Source: Lytechinus pictus
Lineage: Eukaryota; Echinodermata; Echinoidea; Temnopleuroida; Toxopneustidae
Assembly: GCF_037042905.1 (NCBI RefSeq)
Contig: NC_087251.1
Location: 37,754,373-37,818,372, forward strand
Reading direction: 5' to 3'
DNA: 64,000 nt
Shown here: one piece after another, positions 1-10,831 of the stretch
Layout: every line of letters begins with the position of its first letter
How positions within the stretch are numbered: the stretch's first letter is position 1
The notes under the pieces: generated by a model
Databases searched by the model: none
What the model was told of the DNA's origin: nothing
Seen by the model: only the letters and a program-made list of their open reading frames with translations
Position numbers and translations under genes: made by a program

Positions 1-104
1 ACGTGGACATAAGAGAAACCAAGTATCACTGAACATCTTGTGCGAGTTATAGTAGTTTTCAAAGTCAGCACTGCTGCTATATTGAATCGCGTGAAGCAGG
101 TGAG
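1..104 (+). mobile_element. 3' end of a dispersed element, cut by the window edge
   Basis: The stretch shares the phrase TATCACTGAACATC and the tail CAGCACTGCTGCTATATT with the element at 60632–61784. It ends at the equivalent of that element's right terminal repeat (here GCAGGTGAGAC). Decayed copies of the same tail occur near 37980–38035, 39555–39595 and 56000–56070. The start lies outside the window. Confidence 0.6.
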
Positions 105-453
105 ACCGCCAGAGGCATTCCACCTGTTTTTCTCTTTTTTTTCTTTCTTTCTTTTGTGTGGATATTTTAGTGTGAGTAGTTTAGTGAAGTGGTATATTTC
201 CCTCCACCCTGCATTGTTATTCAGCACCTAGTAAATGTGATTCAGTAATTACAGATGTAATTTTCATCGAAAGCTCTCTTGCTGGTCTTATATATGTTGA
301 ATGAAACAGGAACATAAATCAATCAATAAAATGATCAGAGATTAACAAACGACAGAAACATGCTTAAATTAACCAAATAATAAATCCTTGTCATGAGAGG
401 TTTATTAACAAAATGTTACATCCTGGTCATAAGTAGCTTTTTATGTTTATAGA

Positions 454-795
454 AGAGCCGTGGTGTAGTGGTTCTGACTCTCACATTGTAAACAGAGGGT
501 CGTGTGTTCGAATCCCACCACAGTCTAGCGTCCTTTGGCAAGGCGTTAATCCACACTTTGCCACTCTTGACCCAGGTGCTAAATTGGTACCCGGTAGGAT
601 GTGAAAGATATTGTATGTTTGATTTTGCCAGCGCCATAATGAGGCTGCAAGGAATGCTCCCCAGGGAGTGGAAATTGTGCACTTTTTGTGCAGGATTGAA
701 ATGAATCCAATGACCAGGGTAATAATATGCTGTCACGCGCTTTGAGCCATTCTGGGAAAAAGCTTTATAAAAATTGGCTATTATTATTATTTATA
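454..795 (+). mobile_element. tRNA-derived SINE
   Basis: The 5' part has RNA polymerase III promoter boxes like a tRNA gene: A box TGGTGTAGTGG at 461–471 and B box TGTTCGAATCC at 505–515. A tRNA-unrelated body of about 200 bases follows. It contains a phrase around CGCGCTTTGAGCCATTCTGG and ends in a short ATT repeat at about 778–795. This head–body–microsatellite-tail layout is that of a SINE, and I recall similar tails in echinoderm SINEs. Overlapping short ORFs on both strands are not genes. Confidence 0.75.
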
Positions 796-1415
796 TATAT
801 ATATGTGTTCAGGAAGTGTCAAGTTTTCTGTGTTGTGCATATCTTTACTTAAAATACAGTGCGTCCCAGAAAAAAGGAAACCAAGATTCCCACATCTTTA
901 ATGTCAAAATCAGGTTGTGCAGAACAATTGGACAAGATTGGTTCGTGATACGACAACCGTGCTTATTCAACAATTGGCCCAGTAGCATTTCGTTTGTACT
1001 CTTTGTTAAATTTCTCTCACTGATTCCTAAAATGAGAGTCAATTCAGATTAACAATTGAATTTCTGCGCAAATCTGATAGGCCTCAATATCTATTGTTTG
1101 TAATCTGTCATGCGTGAATGATTTGCTAAGCTGGTGGTCTCAAAAGATGAGATTTCACTCTTAGTATTGAATATGTACATGTTTGATAATTATGAAATCT
1201 ATCACTGAAAACGGGTTTTCTTTTTTGGGGGGACGCAATGTATAGTAGTTGTAAATAATGTACATGTGGTAGACTTGCAGGCCTTAAATTGTAGACCTAA
1301 AATTAATCCAAGGACATTGATTGCCATGGTCTTGCATATGAAATTGATTGCATCCATACCCCCATCATTCAACTTGGATATTTGTTGTGCCCTTTACATT
1401 TTCCCTATTAGTGAT
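796..1415. other. Non-coding flank of the LTR element
   Basis: AT-rich sequence without a convincing gene. A fragment at 856–883 (starting ACAGTGCGTCCCAGAAAA) recurs at 41227 next to the satellite. It is probably the end of an unidentified DNA transposon. Confidence 0.4.
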
Positions 1416-1590
1416 CGCCAATATGTTATTGTATTTGATGTGTCTTGTGAAATGTCGCCCTCTGCGAGGGATGATGTCTTATCGGCCCTTACGATGGCCG
1501 CGCACGATAAATGAGGTTTGCCCTAATGTTGGTGTAATAAAATTGTTATTACTGTAACTGGTTTCCCATCTCCTTTATTACTTAATGTCG
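1416..1590 (+). repeat. 5' LTR
   Basis: 175 bp, matching 6010–6184 base for base in my reading. It contains AATAAA at 1536–1541, a likely polyadenylation signal, and a CpG-containing centre around 1455–1505. The outer edge is set only by where the two copies stop matching. Confidence 0.85.
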
Positions 1591-1613
1591 TGGTGACAGC
1601 TGGGATTTGAACC
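1591..1613 (+). promoter_or_regulatory. Primer binding site (tRNA complement)
   Basis: Begins TGG immediately after the LTR and ends in GGATTTGAACC. Its complement would carry GGTTCAAATCC, the T-loop signature of a tRNA, and finish in CCA. Spacing from T loop to CCA is about two bases shorter than in a full tRNA, so the match is imperfect and the primer tRNA is not identified. Confidence 0.55.
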
Positions 1614-1741
1614 TTGCCTGCTCCGCACACCAATGGGATTCATGCTATCCCGAGCAACCAGTTGGTCGGCAAAAATGTGTCGTGATAGGTGTAACGATTT
1701 TTTACTACCTCAGTGCCGTAGTCCCACACACAGTCCTTTGA

Positions 1742-4117
1742 ATGGCTGTTCCCTCACCGAGGTCAAGACCTCGCCCCCAGGCCCGAGAGCGAGGCCGCCC
1801 CAGTCAAGTTGGTTCTTGTACTTTTCTGTCAGACTTTTCTAACTTTTCTAGTCATGCAATTAGTGAATCAAGTAATTACACAATCAGTAAATCAAGAAAT
1901 TACACAGTAAATCAAGAAATCAGACATAGTACACGTACAATTAGTAGATTTAATTGTGTGGAAGATGTACCTGTCGGTGACAGGTCCGGTTATAATGGTC
2001 ATGATTGTGATAATGAGAATAAACCAGACGGTGATTGTGAAGTGGAGAATGAACTAGAAGATGATTATGGTGATGAGAATGAACCAGAATCGGAAGTTGA
2101 TTATGAGGTTGAGAATGAATCAGAAGATGATTATGAATATGAGAATGACCCAGAAGATGATTATGTTGATGAGAATGAACCAGAAGATTATGACAGTTTT
2201 CATTGTGGTCAAGTTAGATATAAGTTGGATGATTCCAGACGAAAGTCATGCTTTGATCTACATTGCCAATCATATCCTCAGAATCAGATTAGAGTTTTAC
2301 ACGTACACTTAACTAGCCATAAGCTTAACGATCGAGCCTTGTCCGATGATCATGAGTCGAGAGAAGATGATATCGGTAGTAGGTCTAGTAAAGAGATGTG
2401 TGATAGATCTGCCTATTATGACATGAATGATGACCACAAGTGTGATGTCCAGTGTGTTGTACCTTGCCATCGGTATACGTCGAGTCCTGAACATATCCAG
2501 GCTACCGATAGTTATAGCATGACACCTACATCGATTCAGACTAGTCCTAGGCCCGCCTTAGTTCATCATAGGCCTAACGTTAACCAAGTTGTGTGCCCAC
2601 TTTGTCTTAATGCTAGTCGGCATTGTTACCGCCACCATATTGGTGACTGTCCATTCTTGCCCGACCATGAAAGGCGCATGATTACTCGAGCTCGCAAGGC
2701 CGCTAGCATTCTCGGCTACACCAATTTCCAGACTTGTAGTGATACCTGCGATGAGTTGATTGTAGATCATGACCCTGGTTATGATCGTGTTCCAGGCTGT
2801 ATTCCTTCTGAAGATGTTGACTGTTCATCGTATGCCGTGGATCCTTCCTCTGTAGATCCTAATTTACATCTTGGTTGCTTCGATGACTCGAAGTCAGAGT
2901 CAGCCTTTCAGGGAGACCCTCACTGGTGCAATGGACTTTCATCAGAGTCAGATGAGGTCCAAGTTCCTCACATTATGCCACATAGGTCTGTGGCTAGTTC
3001 AGTCGTTGTGCCTAATCAGGCCCCCGTGACTCCGTTTGTGGAACTTTTCCATGGTGATCAGTGTGTCCGTGTCAGCATTGTCAGTGGGTCTACGGAGAAT
3101 TTGATTTTACATTCTACGGTTCAAGATCTTGGGGCTGTGATAACCGCCACTTCCCGATCAGTTCAACCTACTGACAATTCCTCCCCTCTTACGATTGTAG
3201 GTGAGACCTGTCTCACATTCACAAGGGACAACAGACAGTTTCTTTTCAAAGGATTAGTGGTAGAGTCTTTGGATGTTGCTGTACAGGCTGGAATTCCATT
3301 CATGGAATTACATGATGTATTTCTCCGACCGGCTAAGCTTGTAGTATCATTCGGTGATGGACCATCGTATCCATACGGTCCTTCAGCTATCTCTCTTTCC
3401 GATGCGCTTGCTGCTGGCTTACCTGACTCTACGTCCGATGGCGTTGACCAATCTTACCTTGTTTCAACTCCGGACTCCTGTAATTGTGAACGAGCCCATC
3501 CTGCTGTTGCAGACCAGTCATCTACAAGTGAAGTCGTTAGAGACATCGAACCTGTTGTTGACTCAGACCGACATCCTATAGCCGTGGAGCCCACCAGTGA
3601 GCTTATAACACCTCAACAGCCATCGGCTCTTGATCATGACTCTTTATACCATATAAACTGTGCAGTCCATGACTCATCTGATGTTTCTGTATCTCAACCG
3701 GATCGTAGTCGGTCATTGGATCCTACATTGTATGATGACAGTTGGTGCCACCTGAATACCCTTCCTCTTTCAACACCTGTGGTCAAGGGTTCTTGTGCTC
3801 TCATACACAACATCACCGTCGCCGAGCATCATCATATGGCTCCTCATCCTTGTATCCTACGTATCAATGACCCTCCTGGTCGACCCCCGGATTCTCCTGG
3901 TGATATCCCAGGTGATGCTTCAGGTCCTACCAGTGATCCCTGGTGCTGCAAGATGTTGGATCCTCAGTTCAGGTGGCCAGACACCGTTGTGCCGTTCACT
4001 TTTGCCCTCATGATGACTTTACAGAGTCGGCCATGTCACCCTGTTGGAGAACACATTGGACTCCCCCCAGGTCGTCCTCCGGATATTGACTTTAAATCAC
4101 GCAGGACCCCTTACTAG
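1742..4117 (+). CDS. Gag/protease-like polyprotein of the LTR element
   Basis: A 791-residue ORF. Residues 1–80 are basic then Ser/Asn-rich. Residues about 82–155 are a strongly acidic Asp/Glu/Asn/Tyr tract of imperfect repeats. At about 284–322 there is a Cys/His cluster beginning CPLC and followed by LPDHERRMITRARK, which resembles the zinc-binding segment of some Metaviridae-like gag proteins. At about 425–545 the pattern resembles a retropepsin fold: hydrophobic strand, then VSGSTENLI where an active protease would have Asp-Thr/Ser-Gly, and a later segment AVQAGIPFMELHDVFLRP. The catalytic aspartate appears to be absent. The rest is low-complexity, Ser/Pro/Asp-rich. The start chosen is the first ATG of the open frame. 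Because the ORF is intact it is likely under recent use or very young, but activity is unproven. Domain names are inference from pattern only. Confidence 0.65.
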   Translation: MAVPSPRSRPRPQARERGRPSQVGSCTFLSDFSNFSSHAISESSNYTISKSRNYTVNQEIRHSTRTISRFNCVEDVPVGDRSGYNGHDCDNENKPDGDCEVENELEDDYGDENEPESEVDYEVENESEDDYEYENDPEDDYVDENEPEDYDSFHCGQVRYKLDDSRRKSCFDLHCQSYPQNQIRVLHVHLTSHKLNDRALSDDHESREDDIGSRSSKEMCDRSAYYDMNDDHKCDVQCVVPCHRYTSSPEHIQATDSYSMTPTSIQTSPRPALVHHRPNVNQVVCPLCLNASRHCYRHHIGDCPFLPDHERRMITRARKAASILGYTNFQTCSDTCDELIVDHDPGYDRVPGCIPSEDVDCSSYAVDPSSVDPNLHLGCFDDSKSESAFQGDPHWCNGLSSESDEVQVPHIMPHRSVASSVVVPNQAPVTPFVELFHGDQCVRVSIVSGSTENLILHSTVQDLGAVITATSRSVQPTDNSSPLTIVGETCLTFTRDNRQFLFKGLVVESLDVAVQAGIPFMELHDVFLRPAKLVVSFGDGPSYPYGPSAISLSDALAAGLPDSTSDGVDQSYLVSTPDSCNCERAHPAVADQSSTSEVVRDIEPVVDSDRHPIAVEPTSELITPQQPSALDHDSLYHINCAVHDSSDVSVSQPDRSRSLDPTLYDDSWCHLNTLPLSTPVVKGSCALIHNITVAEHHHMAPHPCILRINDPPGRPPDSPGDIPGDASGPTSDPWCCKMLDPQFRWPDTVVPFTFALMMTLQSRPCHPVGEHIGLPPGRPPDIDFKSRRTPY

Positions 4118-6009
4118 ATTGCCGACTGATATGACCCTTCTTCAAGAGGCCCTTTCAGGAACGTCGATGGGCAAAGACTTTGTTTAATGTTCCATCGCAT
4201 TCTGTGAGTGACACCTATCTATGGACTTAAATACAGAGGACTCATTCATGACAGTATATGAACTGGTATCCTTATGCTCATCATACTGATATGGACAGTA
4301 TATACTCCAGTCTTCTCTGTTTTCTTCTTTTCCTGTTACACTTTTGTCTTTTTGCCTTTTTTGTGATGTGATTTGTGCATGTTTTTGATTCGTATAATTT
4401 CAGCCTTTGCTGATATTTGTATATAATGTAACAGTGGACCATATTATTATTGTTTTGGTTATTGCTAAATAAATTGTATCCCTTTGGTTATATTAGGTAC
4501 CATACAGTTTTTTAGGTGTTACATAAATTGTTCCCTTTTACGTATACATTATTAATGACTACAAGTTATTGATTACATGTTTATTTTGGTAATTTCCATC
4601 TCAGTGCAAGGTGAGTTGGTAACCCAATATTTATAATTGTTTTTTTTTAATTACATGTATGTATGTTATACTGGTTTTTATTAAACGTTGAGATATTAGT
4701 ATCCGGATGTATAGTGGGAGCCTGAATGCCCCTTTTTATCAGCTATTTTAGGTTAGCAATTTTTTGGCAATTCATAAATACATCTTTTACTTTCCATAGT
4801 TTGTGGTAGTTTGGTAATCTGCTCTTAGTTTGGCATGTTTTGTTGGTTCGCCTTTAGACATTGCGCTTTTTATAGCTGAGATGTGGAGGCTGGATAGTGC
4901 CCATTGTACCTTCACTAATTTTTTATTACTGGAACAATTTGTACACTTTCATGTTTTTTGTTTTTTTTACCTACCCCAGTTTTTATTTGCTTTATGTGAC
5001 CCTTCGCCTATTTTTTACATTCTGTTTAATGTTTGCTAATACTAGTATGTGCAAAGACTGCCTTTTGCTGAGCAGGATTTGTGGGCCGGTATTCTTAAAT
5101 GTTTTTACAGTTGGAAAATATATCATTAGATTGTTTATGTGCTAACTGTGATAGGATTGTTTGTCTTCAGTATGCGAGGCAGTGATGTTATTCATTTGCA
5201 TTCTATTTCGCATCAGAAACAAATAGAATGTAAGTTGCATTTTACATTTTTCAGTATTTGCACATTTATGTATCTATTGGTGCATGGGTTCATAAGTGTT
5301 CACAATGATTGTACTTATTGAATGTATTGTGTATTGCTATGCTCTTTTAGTTTTGTAGCATTTGCAAGTATCCACAATGATTGTGTTTATGGATGCATTT
5401 ATCTAGTGATGCCTTTTTAGCTTTTGTCCTTAGTCCTGCTTTAACCGACTGTTGTATAGCGTGTGTTGACAATATTGATGTTGCTACATGAATTTGACTG
5501 TTTTACAGCTTTTAACCTTTTTAGCATATATGGAGATGTCTTGACGGCTATTATTGTTTCCCCCTTTTTAGTTGGTTTGATATAGGTCCTGTTGATGGAC
5601 TATTGGTATGTGTTTTGCCCACAGGTAGAAGGGTAGATGAGATGTTGGTTATGTATTTATGTGTATTGCCTACAGATAGAAGGGTAGATAAGATGTTGGT
5701 TATTTATTTATTTACGCTTGTTGTATAAAGTCTAAAGTTATAATGCTTTTTAATCAGTTTCATGTAGTAACCATGGGAATGGCCAATGCTTTGTATTGAT
5801 ACTGATTTGTTAACTTACTTTGATTAATATGTGATACCTTTCTTGCAGGTCTACCGGTATGTTTTCCGGAATCCACAGAATTTACAGATATAGTTTTGTT
5901 TTACCTTTTTAAGGAGTGAATTGATTTTGTTGTTTAGAAAGTAATTGTCCCCTAAGCCAATTGGTTGGAGGTCGACTTATTCCTATTGAAAGATATAGAA
6001 AAGTGGTTG
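4118..6009 (+). other. Non-coding 3' half of the LTR element
   Basis: T-rich sequence with no ORF over about 85 codons and no polymerase motifs. It contains a direct duplication of about 50 bases (about 5611–5660 and 5661–5709, sharing AGAAGGGTAGAT and GATGTTGGTTAT). A purine-rich stretch at 5988–6006, before the right LTR, is the likely plus-strand primer (polypurine tract). Confidence 0.6.
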
Positions 6010-6184
6010 CGCCAATATGTTATTGTATTTGATGTGTCTTGTGAAATGTCGCCCTCTGCGAGGGATGATGTCTTATCGGCCCTTACGATGGCCGCGCACG
6101 ATAAATGAGGTTTGCCCTAATGTTGGTGTAATAAAATTGTTATTACTGTAACTGGTTTCCCATCTCCTTTATTACTTAATGTCG
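6010..6184 (+). repeat. 3' LTR
   Basis: Identical copy of 1416–1590, with AATAAA at 6130–6135 that would serve to end the element's transcript. Confidence 0.85.
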
Positions 6185-6451
6185 GATGTTATATAGAAAT
6201 GAACCCTTTTGAAAAGCGGCCTTGCTTCCCATGTATCAAAATTTAAGGCCTCCATTCAGTTTTATAAAGACTTGTTGTAAAAACAAATGCATAATTTCTA
6301 TTATAAATTTGCCATTAGCCAATCAGAATGGAGGATTTCAGTAACTTTTTACTGTAATTTCAAATTTGTTATGATTACATGTGTGATGAAACAGACCCAG
6401 GACTTGTCATGTAATAACATAGTAACACTCTATTCATTCTCTTTTCATTAG

Positions 6452-7747
6452 AGCTAAACCATTCAGAAACATTAGGAGACTAACTCTACTGAAGTCAAGA
6501 CATGTGTACAAGAAGCACAGGGTACAGTACGAGATGAGAACGTACTACAGAGTGATTAAAGTAAGTACACTAATTTACCACTTGAAGTGATGATGATGGA
6601 GATATTTTTTGGGGGGGTGTAAAATAATGATTTCTGGCCTTTTTATTATAAACAATTTACAGTTTTTAACATATTATGATAATTGAGATGGTGAAAGTAA
6701 TGACAGTGATGAATGGTTTGATGGTGGTGATGATGATTATGATTACAATTATAATGATGGTGGTGAAGACGATGATGATAATGGAAATGATGGTGGTGGT
6801 GATGAGGGAGAGGAGGAGGAGAAAGAGGATAGTGATAATGGTGATTGTGATGGTGGTGATAGTAAAAATGATATGAAGAGAAAAGAAATTATGATGGTGG
6901 TGAGGATGATAATGGGGATGAAAATTATTATAATGATGGTGATAAAGATGATGTTGGTGTTGGTGATGATGATGATGGTGATGATGTTGGCGTTGGTGAT
7001 GATGATGATGGCGATGATGATGATGGTGGTAAAGATGATGGTCAATAATGATGAAAATGGTGATGAGGATGTTTGTGACAGTGGTGATAGTTGAGATCAT
7101 AATGAGGAAATAAATGTAATTTAAAAAAAAAGTTTTAATTTGATTGGTGATTCCTATTATATGTTTCTTTTTGCATTTTCTTTATATTTTTATTTTCTCT
7201 CAGCTGAAGCATTTAACAGGTTCCACAGCTAGTGTGTTCTTAGAGTATATTCAAAGAAATTTACCTGAAGGTGTTGCAATGCAAGTTCAGAAGGTAAAGT
7301 GTTAAAGTTTGTATTCTTTGATTATATTTTGCCGGTCACAAAAGGTGGCATGTATTGTATCATACAAGAGTTTTATAAAACAAAAATTAACGTCCAGAAT
7401 TCTATAAGGGAATACAATTAACTATTAAGAGGGAATTTTTTCTTCTATTTTTTATATTTCTATACCAGTGTGAAATTTCAGTCTATGTATCAAAATAACA
7501 CTTATGACAGATGTTAATCAATATTTAGAAAGGTATTGGTTAATTATGTGTTTGTGTGAGTTATTGATGAATCTTTCATAAAAAGGGAACTTCATATTCA
7601 GTAAATACAGTGTATATCAATATCATCACCATTATCAATGTAATCATCATCATCACCTATTTGATCATCATTGTCATCACCCTCATCATCATCACCATCA
7701 TCATTATCATTATCGACATCATCATCATTATCAATATCATTATCGAC

Positions 7748-7778
<31 letters not shown>

Positions 7779-7792
7779 ATATCATTATTGAC

Positions 7793-7823
<31 letters not shown>

Positions 7824-9308
7824 ATATCATTATCGACATCATCATTATCATCATCACTATCAGTTTTTCTAGTCCACCATTCATATTATCATTCATTATT
7901 ACCTATACAAGGTATTTTAGCAGATAAATAAAAGTCATATTTCGCTCGCTAATTTCAATCCGAGACCGACGAGGTAAACATTTGCCATTTTGCTCTCCCC
8001 TGGCTTTGCCCATAGGAATCCTGTACAAAACAGAGGGCAATATTGGCCATATTTCTGCTAGTGTGCTTGCGCAGTAGGAGCCAATTTTGATCGCTAGTTT
8101 CAGTATTTGAGAAATCTGGCTGGAACCAGTTTATGAACAAACGCATTGTAGATAATGCGCGGCGCGGCCAGTGCATACACAAACATAACCCAAGCGCAAG
8201 ATTTCTACGCGTTGAGTGTATGTGCGCACCATGCATGATGCGCGACTGCAATGTAACAATTACGTCACAATTGCTTATTAAGGGTTACTTCGCTAAGGTC
8301 GTGAATAACCTGAAATCAGAAATAGTGATGAGCAAACAGGCATATAAATTGTCCCAAATAGTAGCTTGAATTACACATTGTAAAACCTTAGGTAATAATA
8401 ATAATATTGACTGGCTCTTCTTTCGGGAAACATCAAATATGTTGCCCTTTCATTCATTTCATTTTTTCATTCATTTCATTTATTTGACCATTTAAAATCA
8501 ACATAGTACATGAACATCATAAAATAAGTATCATACAAATCAATCATTGACAAACAAGATAACAATTCAAAAATGGCCAGGACCCAAAAGAAACAAAACT
8601 GCTTGTAAACTGGGCCCTACATAAAAATACATGTAAAATATTAGTCTGTACACATACACACACCCATGCACCCATACACTCACGTACATACCCATCCTAA
8701 TACATGTACATCCACGCATCAATCCATACACAGCAAACACATAGCTCGAGATCATAGAGAAAAATAGGAAAGTAAAGAGAGTGATACATGCAAGTAAAAA
8801 AAATAAAAATAACAAAAAACTTTAGAAGATGAAATAGATAAGTATCCTACTCAGCCATGGAAAACATTTTACTAAATATAAGTTTCTTATACAGACACTT
8901 AAATCGATTTATCGTAGTACTGGATCTTATATCGAAATTTAGATTATTCCATTCGCGTACCCCAACAGAAGATAAAGAATTATAGAGTAATGTTGAATGG
9001 CAAAGAGGAATGTGTAAGTTTTTGCTTTGACGAGTTGGATAATTATGAAATGCAGAACCATATTGCCCTCGTCTAAAGACTCGGGCCAATATGATTCTGT
9101 TGCGGGCGACATATTTGATGTTCCCCTCAAGGCCAGTCAATGTTATATAATTATTCTCTCGTGTTTCTCTTTCCAGTGTTCAATCGAGAAGTTACCTGCT
9201 CATCTGCAGTCTCCTCCCGAGGAATTGGAAGAAGATCTTGAGGTGACATCATCTTCCTCCTCATCCTCATCAGAATCAGAAGATGAATCGCAAGACAAGA
9301 CATCATGA
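6452..9308 (+). CDS. MRPS10: Mitochondrial ribosomal protein S10 (uS10m), C-terminal exons
   Basis: Three exons are visible: 6452–6560 (acceptor TTTTCATTAG, donor GTAAGT, first base completes an upstream codon), 7204–7293 (acceptor CTCTCAG, donor GTAAAG) and 9177–9308 (acceptor TTTCCAG, stop TGA at 9306). Phases join cleanly (0 and 0). The products [14 protein letters not shown] and [17 protein letters not shown] closely match the C-terminal half of animal MRPS10 as I remember it. The protein belongs to the head of the small mitochondrial ribosomal subunit and is the homologue of bacterial S10. The last exon continues with EKLPAHLQ, then an acidic Ser-rich tail (eight serines followed by ESEDE). 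N-terminal exons are not in the window as far as I can recognise; the LTR element probably sits in the preceding intron. Introns carry two microsatellites and a retrotransposon fragment. Confidence 0.93.
6673..7096. repeat. GATGGT/GATGAT microsatellite in an MRPS10 intron
   Basis: About 420 bases dominated by ATG/GAT trinucleotide units, interrupted near 6800–6840 by GAG-rich purine sequence. ORFs reading through it on both strands are products of the trinucleotide period. Confidence 0.9.
7616..7861. repeat. ATC/ATT microsatellite with a longer period
   Basis: ATCATC and ATTATC units. The block CATTATCGACATCATC recurs with a period of about 50–54 bases between 7700 and 7850, so a higher-order repeat overlies the trinucleotide repeat. 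It lies in the MRPS10 intron 7294–9176. Confidence 0.85.
7862..8440. other. Intron sequence, no feature recognised
   Basis: Mixed-composition intron sequence with some CpG dinucleotides (8150–8240). The short ORFs on both strands have no splice context and no recognisable product. Confidence 0.4.
8443..9140 (-). pseudogene. 5'-truncated non-LTR retrotransposon (end of reverse transcriptase ORF and 3' UTR)
   Basis: The minus-strand ORF 9140–8847 contains [15 protein letters not shown] and GVREWNNL, the pattern seen at the C-terminal end of CR1/L2/Rex-like reverse transcriptase proteins. It ends in TAA-proximal basic sequence at 8847. The 3' UTR runs to a tail of repeated ATTTCATTC units at about 8443–8500. 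The polymerase core is missing, as expected from incomplete reverse transcription. It is inserted antisense in the last MRPS10 intron, only about 36 bases from the acceptor of the final exon. Confidence 0.75.
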
Positions 9309-10240
9309 TACTCACCGTCTCTGAATTGAAATTCTAGTCTTGTTGCAGAACCATCACATATGGGTGCTATGTATTCGTGTGTAATTGAGATTTACAGACA
9401 TGTATCAATCAGATGTGGTTATTTACATGTACGTCACCAACCGAAAGATTTGACCAATGCTCGAACCTCTCTACCAATTTGTAACTTACAAGAATACCTG
9501 TGCACACCACTATGCCCAGTTGTGGCTTGGGATTTGCTAGAAGACGAGAGACATATGTAACTCAGTAATTAGAATATTGATGAATTTCATTATTATTGAC
9601 AAAGATTATCTAAGTCTAATTTCTTTCGATCATGGAAATGTGTTTGGCTTAAAGCAAAATATTGAACTTTGAAGATGTCTATAGCACGTGCAAAATGCAT
9701 GCGATGATTTGGAAAATATTCTTTGACTGAGGCAATCATTTGACCAGTATGTCATATCAATTCCCTTATATGAATATGTTTTTTAAGCAACATGTGGAAC
9801 GGTTTTGAAGGGGGAGGGCTTACCAAATTATATAAAATATGTCGGTGAAAAATTACTCTGTTTCATGGGATGCTCCCCTGCAGTAGGTCAGAGTGCCTTC
9901 TGTTCTTTAAGATGGATCCAGGTGAAGTCTCTTCATATTAAAATTCCAATTAGAATGATAAAATTAGTACTTCATTACTATAAGTACATGAGAAAGTAAA
10001 AAGCACTTTGAAAAATTTTGAAGATACAACGGTTTGTACCATTATGAAAAAAGTTTCTTGCTTTGGTGTTGGGAGGAAACATTCTTTACTGTGGGGTACC
10101 CCAAACGAGGAGCCGTATGTACAGGTAACTTTGTCAAAGCATTTGGTACCACAGAAATAAGTTTGAGTTTGACAAATTTGACTTGGTAGAAGCATATGAC
10201 ACATGTTTTGCATATCCTGGAACATGTAACACAAAGCTTA
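9309..10240. other. MRPS10 3' UTR and downstream sequence
   Basis: No second gene is recognised. Short ORFs on both strands lack splice context. I did not find a clear AATAAA close to the stop codon. Confidence 0.4.
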
Positions 10241-10610
10241 AGCAATCATCATAGAACATTGTTTCAAAGATTGATTGCATCGGCTACTGCATACAAATAA
10301 TCATAAATCAGGCATGGGATTAATCGCTAAACTTTGTGTTATGGGATCCTGAGCCTCTTAACATAAAATTTCAGGATCTCGTAACACATAGGTTAGCGAT
10401 TAATCGTATGCTTGATTTTCAGGATTGATTGTACATTGTAGTCAATGCAATCAATCGTAGAAAAATGTTCTACGATCATCGCTAAGCTTTGTGTTACGGG
10501 CCCCAGATATTGATTATCTATTCTGGTTGTACAAAATAATGCAATCAATCATAGAACTCAGCTCCATGATCAATTGCTAAGATTTGTGTTACAGGGCCCT
10601 GGTCTAAATT
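10241..10610. repeat. Cluster of AATCAATC / GCTAAGCTTTGTGTTAC repeats
   Basis: Several copies, in both orientations, of a phrase pairing GATTGATTGCAT with GCTAA(A/G)CTTTGTGTTA and ending near GGGCCC. They lie at about 10255–10345, 10375–10440, 10445–10510 and 10540–10605. It looks like a small foldback element that has been rearranged or inserted more than once. Confidence 0.55.
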
Positions 10611-10623
10611 ATTGTTTCAATTT

Positions 10624-10831
10624 GGGGGGTGTTTCACAAAGATTAAAGTATGACTTAAGTCGCACTTTAATGCCAACGCGTACATGATATGCAACGCACA
10701 ATCTTATTGATCTATACGCAGTAGTGTGCATCCTCTTTGCATGATCTGACCTTTAGTGCCTTTTATACTGCACGCAACTCGGCATTTAAGTGCGATTCTA
10801 AGTCATACTTAAATCTTTGTGAAATGCCCCC
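10624..10831. mobile_element. Foldback MITE (GGGTGTTTCACAAAG ends)
   Basis: The left end GGGTGTTTCACAAAGATT is mirrored at the right by AATCTTTGTGAAATGCCC, and further inner palindromes follow (AAGTATGACTTAAG against CTAAGTCATACTT). The same family lies at 58003–58213. Confidence 0.75.

Larger units (their letters stand above)
1416..6184 (+). mobile_element. LTR retroelement without polymerase (gag/protease-like ORF only)
   Basis: A 4769-bp unit bounded by two direct repeats of 175 bp that read as identical. Directly inside the left repeat is a tRNA-primer-binding-like site beginning TGG, and directly before the right repeat is a purine-rich tract. One 791-codon ORF (1742–4117) fills the left half; the right half has no long ORF and no reverse transcriptase, RNase H or integrase motif that I can see. 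Identical LTRs point to recent insertion. Mobilisation would need enzymes from a related complete element. The ends lack canonical TG…CA, and I found no convincing target duplication, so the boundaries may be off by a few bases. It lies upstream of the MRPS10 exons, in the same orientation, probably within an MRPS10 intron. Confidence 0.8.

Noticed and set aside
454-525. tRNA gene
   Set aside because: It has A and B boxes, but the sequence continues into a SINE body with an ATT tail, and the cloverleaf stems do not close.
1424-1568. LTR bounded by TG and CA inside the repeat
   Set aside because: A TG…CA span exists, but the identical sequence extends eight bases to the left and 22 to the right of it in both copies, so these are not the true ends.
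6666-7100. Long ORFs on both strands (His/Ile-rich and Met/Val-rich)
   Set aside because: They are translations of a GAT/ATG trinucleotide microsatellite within an MRPS10 intron.
7610-7931. Ile-, Ser- or Met-rich ORFs
   Set aside because: Same cause: an ATC/ATT microsatellite has no stops in several frames.
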